The notes beneath the pieces were generated by a model that saw only the letters and a list, made by a program, of their open reading frames with translations, did not search any database and had not been told where the DNA came from. Below, one piece after another: positions 8,646 to 16,605 of a stretch of DNA of 43,283 nucleotides (its first letter is position 1; each line of letters starts with the position of its first letter). Source of the DNA: Clostridiales bacterium UBA4644 (GTDB lineage Bacteria > Bacillota > Clostridia > Oscillospirales > Butyricicoccaceae); contig DHMK01000070.1 in NCBI GenBank assembly GCA_002405755.1, forward strand, positions 1,411-44,693, written 5' to 3'. A program made the translations under genes and the position numbers.

Positions 8646-11600
8646 TTATTTCGCCAGCTGATCAAAGCGCATCAGCATGGTGGCCACCTGGGCCCGGGCC
8701 GCGCTGCCCTGGGGAGCCAGACGGTTGCCGTCCATACCGTTGAGCAGGCCGATGGAAACGGCCCAGCGCATGGCGTCCAGCGCGTAGGCGCTGATCTGAT
8801 CCGCATCGACGAAGACGCTCAGATCGGCGGCGGCCTCCGCCTTCACCAGGCCCTTAGTCTGGGCGTAGCGATAGAGCATGGTGGCCAGCTGCTCGCGGGT
8901 GATGATACCGTTGGGATTCGTGCCGTCGGAGACGCCGTTTTCCATCGCCCACTGACGGGCCACGGCATACCATTCGCCGCTGACGACGGTGGTGTCCACG
9001 CCGCTGAGCCGGGCCAGAATGGTCCAGATCGTGGCGCGGGAGGAATCCATATTGGGCTCAAAGCCGTTGGGCGTGCCGTTCATCAGGCCCCGCTCCGTCA
9101 CATAGCGGACGGCGGAATAGAACCAATCCTGGGGCAGCACATCGGGATAGCCCGCATAGGTGCTCTCCTGGGCGAAGGTCGCCTGAACGGTGACCCTGGA
9201 ATTGGGCATCTCGAAGCTGAACCTGCCGTTTGCCAGCTCCTTCAGGGGCAGAGACTCGCCGTCCTTATCCAGGACCTCCAGCTCCTCCAGCCGATAGCCC
9301 TCGTCGGGCTTGACGGTGATGGTCACCGTGGTGCCCTTGGTGGCCCGGGAGACAGAGGAGGTGAGCTTGCCGCCCTCGGTTTCCTCCAGCTTGACGGAAT
9401 TGCCGGCGGGGACGGGGTTCACACTGGGCCGGCTGCTGACGGTCAGCGTGCCGGTCAAAACATTCAGGTCATATTTTTCCGTATCGGCCGTGGGTTCGGT
9501 CTTAAAGCCGATGGTATAGGTCCCGGCGGTCTTCATGGGATCCACGCCGGCGGGGACAGCCTTCAGCTCCAGCTCGGGCACGGTGGTCAGCATGTCGCCA
9601 TTGACCAGACCGGTGACGGTATAGGTCAGCGCGGGCTGCTGTCCGCCCACATAGGCGGTCAGATCGTCGGCCTTGACGGTCAGGCTGCGCTTTGCGACGG
9701 TGACGTCGACGGTGATATTCGCAGTACCGTAATCTTCGGTCTCCACTGCGGTGATCTGGATCCTCGCGGCGCCGGACTTTTTCAGGGTCACATTGCCGTT
9801 TGCGTCCACGGCGATCACATTATCGCCCTCGGTGACCGCATAGGTCAGCTGCGCATTGTCCAGCGCGGCGGCGTTGAGCTTGACGCCCGCATCGCCGTAG
9901 GTGACATTGAGGCCGCTGGCCGTGATCACCTGCGTCTCCTTCGCCTGCACGGTGACGGTGACAGTGACGGTGAAATCGTTGTAGTTGGTGCTGCTCACGG
10001 TGAGGGTGACCTGGGCGTCCTTGCCGACCTTGTTGGAATCATTTGCCAGCTGGAGCCAGAGCTTGCCGTCTTGCTGCATGATATACATCGCACCGCTATG
10101 GATCTCGGTAAGCACCGCATTGGTGTTCTCGGTGATGGCCACCGCGGCGCTCCAGCCCTCGGGCAGATACTGGGAGAGATCGACAGACAGCTGGTTGCCG
10201 TATTTGCCCTCGGCGGAGACATTCTCAGAATCGTGGTCAGCCTTGGTGATCTCGACCTTGAAGTTATCGCCCTCAGCCACAAGCGTATTTCCGGTTTCAG
10301 GCGCTGCCCACTTGTAGTTGGTGTTGTTCAGGGTCACCTTGAAGCTGACCGGCTGCTGGCCCACATTATTGTTGGTGATACGAATGTCGGAGACGGTAAA
10401 GTCATTTCCTGCCGTCAGCGTATCGGGCATGGTGACGCCGTCCTGTGCTGCGACCAGCGTCAGCGCAGTCAGCGCAGCGGAGTAATTCTCCTTTTCATAA
10501 GCGCGAGACTGGAAGGTGGCTGCATCGATCTTTACCGGCAGCGCCCAGATGCTCCAATTCACGCTGGGCGCACCCGCCGCCGCTGTAAAGTCGCTGGTAT
10601 AATTGCCCTTACCGATGATCTTCAGCAGGTACAAGCCGGCGTTGGTGTACTTGTCGCCCTCGGCCGTGTAGTCCGTGCCCTTGACCAGCGTTTTATCGCC
10701 GTCCGTGACGGTGTACTGCACGGTCTGCTGCTGGCCGTTGTAGGTGTATTCGTCTTCGACCAGCTCGATCCAGCCCACCTCGATCTCCTTGGGCTTGATC
10801 TCGAAATCCTTGGAGCCGGTGTAGATATGGGTCGCGTCTTCGCAGGTGGCGGTGACGGTATACTTACCGGCGTTGGTGGGCGCAGTGGTGGTGGAAGCAT
10901 AGGTCGTGCCGTCCCGGCCCGCATAGGTATAGGTGATCTCGCCGGCGTCCTTGGGCTTATTGCTGACACTGGGGTTGACCGCAGTACCGTAGGTGATATC
11001 GCCCTGCACCACGGTCAGGGGATCGCCCGGCTGCTTATCGGTAATGGTGATTTCCTTTGCAGCGGAGCACTGCTGATCGTAGCTGCCATTGTTATAATAT
11101 GCCATGAGGTAATACTTGGTGCCCACCGTAGCGTCCTTCGTGACGGTGATGGTATTACCGAAAAGCGTCACAGGGCCTTGCGTGACTTCGCCCTCGTACT
11201 GATCCTCGTCTTCATCATATTTGGAATAAAGCTTCAAGGACAGATTGCTGCGATCGACATTCTGCAGCGGCAGGCCGTACTGATCCACGATATCGCCGAT
11301 GGTGTACTCGGCGGTATTCGGCGTATCGCCCGTGGGCCGGGCGATGCTCGCCTGGCCGGTGATTTCGGCGCTGTCCCTGCTGGTCTGCGCATCAGCAAGC
11401 TTCAGGTGCACCGTGACTGTGACCTCCGCATTGCCGCTCTTCAGGCTGACCCTGATTCCCTTAGTAGAATCTCCGCGCTCATTATCAAAATGATCGACGG
11501 CATCCTTGGTGATATACAGCTTGCCATCCTTCAAAACGATACCGGTGGGAAGCGTGCCGTCCGGCTGCACTTCGGCGTCGGTCATCCTTTGGCCGTACTG

Positions 11601-13742
11601 GTCGCGGACAATGACTTCCACGCTTGCGGGCACCTGCGCCCCCTCTTCATGCGGAACCGCCTCTCTATCAGTGCTGCCGCCATCGGACCAGCCGAAGCTT
11701 GTCGCCTCCGACGGCTGGCGGGTGAGGGTAATGGTCTTGGTGTCGCTTTTGCCGCCGCAGGTGGCCTTGATGGTGAAGGTAAACTGCAGCTTTCCATCTT
11801 TTTCGGTGAAAGCTTTTCCGGCAGCGGCGGAGGTGACCTTTACAATACTACCAGAAATCGTGATATCATTGTTCAGGTTGTCTTCCACCAGCGTCCAACT
11901 GATCGTGTCGTGATCCTTGATCTCCACGCCGTACTGGTCGTAGACTGTGGCCGAGTAACCTTCGTATTTTTCGCCTTCGTTATCGCTTTTCGTGGGCACT
12001 TCCAGCGTGTCTTTGCCGGTGATTTCAAGGCGCGTGACCGTGGCGGGCTGGCGGGTGAGGGTGAGAAGGGTGCCGCCAGATACGCCTTCGCAGGTGGCCT
12101 TGACCCAGATCGTTCTCAGCAATGTACCCGCTTTGGCAGAATCTTCGGATTCTACGAAGTCATTTTCGGCGGCCACCTTGGTGACGGTGACAACGCCATT
12201 TTCAATAGTAACGCCTGCCTGAGAAAAAGCATCACTTTCTCTTTCATTTTTGAGTTCCCAATTGATCGCGTCGTGCTCCGTCATCACATCGCCGTACTGA
12301 TCGTAGACCGTGGCGGTGTAGGTGGCCTTTTGCTCACCCGTCTCGGGCACGGCCAGCGTGGAGTCTTCGGGGCCGCCGGAGATCACGACGGAGGAGGGGA
12401 CGCGGGCAGAAAGGGAAACGGTAATCGGATAAGTTCCGACTCTCTTACCGCCCGAACTCTGATTTGCCTGAATATAAACAGTATAGTTCGTATTGCCGTT
12501 CTGAACCGTGCTCAGCGCATTGCTTTTCACGGTAAGCAGGCCCGTACTGTAATTCATGCTGATGCCAGAGGTGGATGTGCTCCCGGCATTTGCGCTTTCA
12601 ACATACCAGTAGCAGGAAGAACCCAACGCTGTTTTCGTGATATCTTCCCCAAACTGATCATAAACCACCGCGTCAAACTGAGCCGTCACATCGGCAGCGC
12701 CGGTTCCGGGAACCTGCAGGTTCGCGCTGCTGCCCTCGCGCAGGCTGATATCTGCGCTGGTGGGAATGGAATCGGCCCGGCGATAGAGGATCTTCGCAGT
12801 CTTGCTTGTCTCCGCTTCCGGCATCTTTGCGGTGATCACCGAAAGGGTCACGCCCTTCGGGCTGCCGCCTTTTTCGGGGATCGTGACTTTAACAACTTTA
12901 TTTTCCTTGCCCGTTTCGTCAAGCTGCGCACCGACAGCTTCGTTACGGTCATGTTTTATGCTCCACTGGACCTGATCCGTGATGTCCGTACCCTTTTTGG
13001 AATAAGCCTTGACAAAATAGGTATAGCTGGTCTCGCTGTCAAGCGTGACTTCATCCGCTCTCTTTTCAACGGTATATTTTTCCGTTTCACTCGTGCTGTA
13101 GGCAAGGACGGTGCCGGTGGCATTGGTCACTTCCACATAGTCCAGCTCAGGGGCAACGCCGTTGATGGTGACTGTTCCGCCCTTTGTCACAGGAACAATT
13201 GTAGAATCTCCATTGACTTCCGCTTTGGTGCAAACAAGCGTTAAAGGAAGCTGCTGCGATTCCAGATCGGCTTTTGCCTTAAAAGTCAAAGTCCAGATTG
13301 TTCCCGTCTCCGTCACGAGTACGGGATTGCCTGATGCAGCTGCTGTTGCAGCAATGCCCACGCAAAGTTCTTCTTTATTGTTATTCTCATTTGCATCCTG
13401 CTCATCTTTTTCCGCAGCAATTTGAAAGCTTAGACTTGCTCCGGCCTGCATCAGTCTCATTCCTGCCGACATTCCCGCACTTCCAAGCATTCCATTTTGA
13501 AACTCCAGAACTTCAGAGTCATAATACACATAAAGGGTCAAGGCACTCCAGCCTTCTCCCTCTTTTAACCCAGACACATTGACATCAACGGTCACTTCTT
13601 GGCCTTCCGTCTGTGTCACCGTTGCTGTTGCATCGGAGAGAGAAACCGTGAAGGCTTCTTCGGCGCTTGCAGGCAAAACTACAAGGCTTAATGTCATTGC
13701 CAGTGCCAACACAAAAGCAAGCATTCTTTTCACTTTCATCAT
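8646..13742 (-). CDS. Giant SLH-anchored surface protein with cohesin-like domain and Ig-like repeats
   Basis: 1698 residues, exported. A signal peptide (about 1-27, ending PASAEE) is followed by a cohesin-like beta-sandwich (about 29-195) with LTLYVYYDSEVLEF and IWTLTFKAKA. A long stalk of bacterial Ig-like units comes next, several carrying a recurring (Y/R)DQYG motif (YDQFGEDI, YDQYGDVM, YDQYGVEI, RDQYGQRM, VDQYGLPL). MBG/YDG-type modules follow (QGDITYGTAVNP, SGLNVTYGDAGVKL), then a GY-rich repeat (KPDEGYRLEELEV). Three SLH domains (about 1527-1698) bind the secondary cell-wall polymer. A good AAGGGG site supports the first of two adjacent ATGs. The gene is 15 bp behind the dockerin gene and probably in one transcript with it and the cohesin-SLH gene. 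The ligand is unknown; an adhesin or scaffold role is inferred. Confidence 0.9.
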   Translation of the reverse strand: MMKVKRMLAFVLALAMTLSLVVLPASAEEAFTVSLSDATATVTQTEGQEVTVDVNVSGLKEGEGWSALTLYVYYDSEVLEFQNGMLGSAGMSAGMRLMQAGASLSFQIAAEKDEQDANENNNKEELCVGIAATAAASGNPVLVTETGTIWTLTFKAKADLESQQLPLTLVCTKAEVNGDSTIVPVTKGGTVTINGVAPELDYVEVTNATGTVLAYSTSETEKYTVEKRADEVTLDSETSYTYFVKAYSKKGTDITDQVQWSIKHDRNEAVGAQLDETGKENKVVKVTIPEKGGSPKGVTLSVITAKMPEAETSKTAKILYRRADSIPTSADISLREGSSANLQVPGTGAADVTAQFDAVVYDQFGEDITKTALGSSCYWYVESANAGSTSTSGISMNYSTGLLTVKSNALSTVQNGNTNYTVYIQANQSSGGKRVGTYPITVSLSARVPSSVVISGGPEDSTLAVPETGEQKATYTATVYDQYGDVMTEHDAINWELKNERESDAFSQAGVTIENGVVTVTKVAAENDFVESEDSAKAGTLLRTIWVKATCEGVSGGTLLTLTRQPATVTRLEITGKDTLEVPTKSDNEGEKYEGYSATVYDQYGVEIKDHDTISWTLVEDNLNNDITISGSIVKVTSAAAGKAFTEKDGKLQFTFTIKATCGGKSDTKTITLTRQPSEATSFGWSDGGSTDREAVPHEEGAQVPASVEVIVRDQYGQRMTDAEVQPDGTLPTGIVLKDGKLYITKDAVDHFDNERGDSTKGIRVSLKSGNAEVTVTVHLKLADAQTSRDSAEITGQASIARPTGDTPNTAEYTIGDIVDQYGLPLQNVDRSNLSLKLYSKYDEDEDQYEGEVTQGPVTLFGNTITVTKDATVGTKYYLMAYYNNGSYDQQCSAAKEITITDKQPGDPLTVVQGDITYGTAVNPSVSNKPKDAGEITYTYAGRDGTTYASTTTAPTNAGKYTVTATCEDATHIYTGSKDFEIKPKEIEVGWIELVEDEYTYNGQQQTVQYTVTDGDKTLVKGTDYTAEGDKYTNAGLYLLKIIGKGNYTSDFTAAAGAPSVNWSIWALPVKIDAATFQSRAYEKENYSAALTALTLVAAQDGVTMPDTLTAGNDFTVSDIRITNNNVGQQPVSFKVTLNNTNYKWAAPETGNTLVAEGDNFKVEITKADHDSENVSAEGKYGNQLSVDLSQYLPEGWSAAVAITENTNAVLTEIHSGAMYIMQQDGKLWLQLANDSNKVGKDAQVTLTVSSTNYNDFTVTVTVTVQAKETQVITASGLNVTYGDAGVKLNAAALDNAQLTYAVTEGDNVIAVDANGNVTLKKSGAARIQITAVETEDYGTANITVDVTVAKRSLTVKADDLTAYVGGQQPALTYTVTGLVNGDMLTTVPELELKAVPAGVDPMKTAGTYTIGFKTEPTADTEKYDLNVLTGTLTVSSRPSVNPVPAGNSVKLEETEGGKLTSSVSRATKGTTVTITVKPDEGYRLEELEVLDKDGESLPLKELANGRFSFEMPNSRVTVQATFAQESTYAGYPDVLPQDWFYSAVRYVTERGLMNGTPNGFEPNMDSSRATIWTILARLSGVDTTVVSGEWYAVARQWAMENGVSDGTNPNGIITREQLATMLYRYAQTKGLVKAEAAADLSVFVDADQISAYALDAMRWAVSIGLLNGMDGNRLAPQGSAARAQVATMLMRFDQLAK

Positions 13743-13757
13743 CGGTCACGCCCCTTT

Positions 13758-14423
13758 TTAGAATACATTTTTGCCGACGGCCTTTTGCAGGATCAGCAGC
13801 GCATCGTTGGCAGATACATATTTGTCCTTGTCTGCATTTGCAGCTGCACGCATCGCATCGGTAACGGGCACATCCACATTATCGATTTTCAGTGTCGTTT
13901 TGTTTACCGCGATCTGCAAGGTATACAAGGCGTCATTTGCAGTCCATTTCCCGTCTCCATCCACATCCCCCAGGATATACCCGGCATCATAGGTGAAGCT
14001 GGCGGCGGGTTTTTCCTTCGAAAACTCCTTATCCGCGCCCACCAGATAAACATAATAGGTTCCGCTGGTCATGGTCATGGGATAGGCCGCTTCGCTGCCG
14101 GTAAAGGCGATCTTGCCATCCTCGCCGGCTGCCGCCTGATTGATGTAAACGATGTTCTGCTCCGTGGGAACATTCTGGTCGCGCAGCACCAGCAGCAGAT
14201 ACTGATTGTCCTTCGTTCCGGTGGCGTTCACATCGAACTTTGCGGCGTTTTCATACTTGCCGTTTGCATCGGCTGTGATCGCATCTCCCTCCGCCGTTTT
14301 GGGCGTCAGCGTTGCGCCGGTCTGGCCAGTAATGCTGACCGTGCTGTCTGCCGCCAGGGCGCTCACGCAAAGAAGCGCCGTCAGCGCCGCCGCCAGCAAA
14401 AGAGTCCGCAGCAATTTTTTCAT
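13758..14423 (-). CDS. Small exported protein with C-terminal dockerin-like domain
   Basis: 221 residues: signal peptide (about 1-24, ending VSALAADS), an unassigned beta-rich domain (about 25-145) and a C-terminal dockerin-like module. The module has two calcium-loop repeats, GDVDGDGKWTANDAL (loop Asp/Asn ligands) and NADKDKYVSANDALLILQ, each followed by an LQ-containing helix. Dockerins bind cohesins, and cohesin-like domains are encoded on both sides. Start 14423 is chosen for the AGAGGAGG site just upstream and for the signal peptide; the longer open frame has no such support. It sits between the cohesin-SLH gene (28 bp) and the giant SLH gene (15 bp). The N-terminal domain resembles no enzyme I recognise. 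Confidence 0.86.
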   Translation of the reverse strand: MKKLLRTLLLAAALTALLCVSALAADSTVSITGQTGATLTPKTAEGDAITADANGKYENAAKFDVNATGTKDNQYLLLVLRDQNVPTEQNIVYINQAAAGEDGKIAFTGSEAAYPMTMTSGTYYVYLVGADKEFSKEKPAASFTYDAGYILGDVDGDGKWTANDALYTLQIAVNKTTLKIDNVDVPVTDAMRAAANADKDKYVSANDALLILQKAVGKNVF

Positions 14424-14451
14424 GTTTCTCCTCCTCTGATCTATTTTTATT

Positions 14452-15591
14452 TTATACTTTTTCTGCGTAACGGACAAAGATCGCCGCGATCTCCGCCCGG
14501 CTGGCCGTTCCCGTGGGGTTCAGCTTGCCGCCGCTGCCCTGGATGACGCTGTGATAAATCGCCCAGTCCATGGCGCTTTTCGCCCAGGAGGCCACCGCGC
14601 CGCTGTCGGAAAACTGATCGGCATAAATGGCGGAAAACATGGTCTCCATGCCGCTCTGCCCGCCGCTGTAGCGGAAGAGGATGGTGACGGCCTCCTGCCG
14701 GGTGATCTGATCCTCCGGCTTAAAGCGGCCGCCGTCGCCGGTGACATAGCCCTTTTCCGCCACCCAATCCAGCCCCGCCCGATACCAGATCTCCGCGGGG
14801 ACATCGGTAAAATCGGCCTTTGCGCCTGCGGCGGGCTGGCCCGCCAGACGCCAGAGCATGGTGACGAATTCCGCCCGGGTCAGCTTGCGCTCCGGGGCAA
14901 ATTTGCCCTCGCCCACGCCGTTGATCAGACCCAGCCGGGCCGCCTTTTGAATGGCCTCATAGCCCCAGAAGCTCTGGGGAACGTCGGTAAACAGCGGCTC
15001 CGCCGGGAGGGGCTGCTCCTGACCGGGCTGCTCCTGACCGGGCTGCTCCGGCTGGGCGGGGTCCTTTCCGGGGGTCTGGCCGGTCTCGCCGCCGGGGACG
15101 GGCTGTTCCGGCTGGCCGGGCTCGTCCTCCGCCGGGGCGGAGGTGGTGATATTGGTTTGGATGGGCGCGCCGTCCGCGCCGCTGAAGATGGCGTTTTGCA
15201 GGGTGAAATCCGTCTCGCCCGCCTTCAGCACCTGAAAGGTGAAGACGCCCACCGAGCCGTCGCCGGTGGCGGGGGTCACAGTGGCTGCCGCCACGATGGC
15301 GCCGGCCTCCGCGCTGGGGTTGGCGGCGGAGAAGGTGTTCCGCAGGAGTTCGCCCACGGAAGCGCTTTCGCAGCGGACCACCGACGGGTCAAAAGCAAGG
15401 GTGTACTGTGCCGCGCACAGGCCGGGATTGCCGGAGATCGTCACCGTGACGGTAAAGGTCTCGCCAACGGCGGGCAGGGTCTCCGGCGCGCTGATGATCA
15501 GGCTGGTCTCCGCGGCTGCCGCCGGCAGGCTCAGCACTGCGGCCAGCAGCGCCGCCAGCAGCGCGCATAGGATCCGGTTTCGTTTCCGCAT
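14452..15591 (-). CDS. Cohesin-SLH anchoring protein (scaffoldin-like)
   Basis: 379 residues. Signal peptide about 1-27 (LPAAAAE). A cohesin-like domain (about 28-155) has VGETFTVTVTISGNPGLCAAQYTLAFDP and VGVFTFQVLKAGETDF. A Pro/Gln/Gly/Glu linker (about 156-200) contains tandem PGQEQ units. Three SLH domains (about 203-379) include FTDVPQSFWGYEAI and FTDVPAEIWYRAGL. This is the layout of cell-surface anchoring scaffoldins of cellulosome-forming Clostridia: the SLH part fixes the protein to the wall and the cohesin receives a dockerin. A GGGAGGAAG site precedes the ATG. The gene has its own promoter and a paired-hairpin leader shared with the LytTR regulator gene. Binding to the neighbouring dockerins is inferred. 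Confidence 0.9.
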   Translation of the reverse strand: MRKRNRILCALLAALLAAVLSLPAAAAETSLIISAPETLPAVGETFTVTVTISGNPGLCAAQYTLAFDPSVVRCESASVGELLRNTFSAANPSAEAGAIVAAATVTPATGDGSVGVFTFQVLKAGETDFTLQNAIFSGADGAPIQTNITTSAPAEDEPGQPEQPVPGGETGQTPGKDPAQPEQPGQEQPGQEQPLPAEPLFTDVPQSFWGYEAIQKAARLGLINGVGEGKFAPERKLTRAEFVTMLWRLAGQPAAGAKADFTDVPAEIWYRAGLDWVAEKGYVTGDGGRFKPEDQITRQEAVTILFRYSGGQSGMETMFSAIYADQFSDSGAVASWAKSAMDWAIYHSVIQGSGGKLNPTGTASRAEIAAIFVRYAEKV

Positions 15592-15623
15592 TTTCTTCCT
15601 CCCTTTGCTGCAATGCTTGCAAA

Positions 15624-15672
15624 TTTGCCGCTTTTACAAGAGTAAAAGCGGCAAAAGGCCATGGCCTTTTGC
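15624..15672 (-). promoter_or_regulatory. Leader with 22-bp palindrome overlapping a second hairpin (copy A)
   Basis: In the 5' leader of the cohesin-SLH gene. In transcript order there is first a perfect 22-bp palindrome centred on CCATGG (15651-15672). A 14-bp perfect hairpin follows (arms 15642-15655 and 15624-15637, 4-base loop). The two share 5 bases, so in RNA they cannot both form fully. No T-tract follows, so it is not a simple terminator. The same palindrome, base for base, with an analogous overlapping hairpin occurs at 22524-22574. Confidence 0.75.
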
Positions 15673-15697
15673 TGTTTGCATCTATTTTTACGCATTC

Positions 15698-15726
15698 ACT
15701 TTACCACATTTCAAATTAAAAAACAA
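15698..15726 (-). promoter_or_regulatory. Sigma-A promoter of the cohesin-SLH operon
   Basis: On the - strand, -35 TTGTTT (15721-15726), 17-bp spacer and -10 TAAAGT (15698-15703). The flanks GCATATTGTTTT and ATGTGGTAAA are identical in the response-regulator promoter, and a TGAACA box lies 13 bp further upstream (15745-15750). Confidence 0.75.
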
Positions 15727-15765
15727 TATGCTGAGTGATAAGTGTGTTCATTTTTTTCAAAAAAA

Positions 15766-15797
15766 GATGAGGGGGAGGAGGGAATGTCCCCCTCATC
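15766..15797 (-). terminator. Intrinsic terminator after the stand-alone cohesin gene
   Basis: An 11-bp stem (15766-15776 with 15787-15797) followed on the - strand by seven T residues. It ends the LRR/cohesin transcript about 40 bp past its stop and separates it from the promoter of the cohesin-SLH operon. Confidence 0.9.
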
Positions 15798-15835
15798 CCC
15801 TTTGGCCGTCTCACAGCCGCGGGTTTCCCATCCGT

Positions 15836-16588
15836 TCATTTGCGCGCCGCAGCCGCAGAACACAAGGGAAGGAAGGAGCCCGGATCTACTGCAAACAGCT
15901 TCACTGTGCGGACGCCGTCCGCCGCAGCAAAGGTCAACCGGTTCGTCTCACCGGCCTTCAGCGCCGCAGTCTGCGCGGAAAGCAGTTTTCCGAAAGCGTC
16001 ATACTGCGCACACAGCGCCAGCGCTGAAATGCCTTCTTTGCACTGGACATTGGCCGTGATCTGCTCGCCCGCTTTTACATTCTGAATGGTCGCAGGCGGC
16101 GCTTCGCCGATCATGATCTCCGCATTCTGCGCCGAAATGGCCACTTTGCCATCAGTTTCGTTAAATGCGCTTTCAACCGTGATCGCGATCGTCTGCAAGC
16201 CGCTGACTGCGGAATCCGAAACATGGAACACAAGCTCGACCAGTTCGCCGTTTTGGACCATGTTGCCGGCGCTGGCCCAAAGAATGATATATGGATTTTT
16301 CGTCAGCTGCGGGCTGGTCGTCGGCGCGCTGTCAAACAGACCTTTATCGGATACGGAACGAAGTGTGAGAACCGAATCATCGTATGCGATCTTGAGCTTC
16401 AAAGAGCTCATTCCCGGGTTTTCCTCGATCCGAAGGAGCACATGGACCTCCTCGCCCGCAGCCGCATCGACACGCTGTGCCGAAATGACCGCGCTTGTGT
16501 TTCCCGCCGCCGCAGTCAGCGCCTGCAGCAGCAGAAAGACCGTCATCAGCAGAGCCGCCGCCCGCTTTCCGAAATGCGTGTGATTCAT
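15836..16588 (-). CDS. Exported single-cohesin protein
   Basis: 250 residues. Signal peptide about 1-30. One cohesin-like domain (about 32-160) has VHVLLRIEENPGMSSLKLKIAYDD, NPYIILWASAG and GELVELVFHVSD. A small beta-rich C-terminal domain (about 165-250) follows. No SLH, LPXTG or membrane anchor is seen, so it may be released or held by another partner. The cohesin is clearly related to the one in the preceding LRR protein (shared LKIAYD, NPY-WAS and LVELVF-VS blocks), suggesting local duplication. The start at 16588 has GAGGAGG 7 bases upstream. It lies 17 bp behind the LRR gene in one transcript. Its dockerin partner is not known; candidates are the two dockerins of this locus. Confidence 0.85.
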   Translation of the reverse strand: MNHTHFGKRAAALLMTVFLLLQALTAAAGNTSAVISAQRVDAAAGEEVHVLLRIEENPGMSSLKLKIAYDDSVLTLRSVSDKGLFDSAPTTSPQLTKNPYIILWASAGNMVQNGELVELVFHVSDSAVSGLQTIAITVESAFNETDGKVAISAQNAEIMIGEAPPATIQNVKAGEQITANVQCKEGISALALCAQYDAFGKLLSAQTAALKAGETNRLTFAAADGVRTVKLFAVDPGSFLPLCSAAAARK

Positions 16589-16605
16589 AGCAGGTCCTCC
16601 TCTCC

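Noticed and set aside
11000..13000. Possible CRISPR or other DNA repeat array in the giant surface gene
   Set aside because: The similarity is at protein level between Ig-like units of unequal spacing; there are no identical short repeats with uniform spacers.
7932..13244. Open reading frame of 1770 codons on the + strand
   Set aside because: It runs antisense to the SPFH, NfeD and giant SLH genes, has no ribosome site or recognisable domain, and is a by-product of GC-rich codon use in the repeat protein.
15624..15672. Intrinsic terminator interpretation of the palindrome leader
   Set aside because: Neither copy is followed by a T-tract on the transcribed strand, and both lie between a promoter and a start codon.
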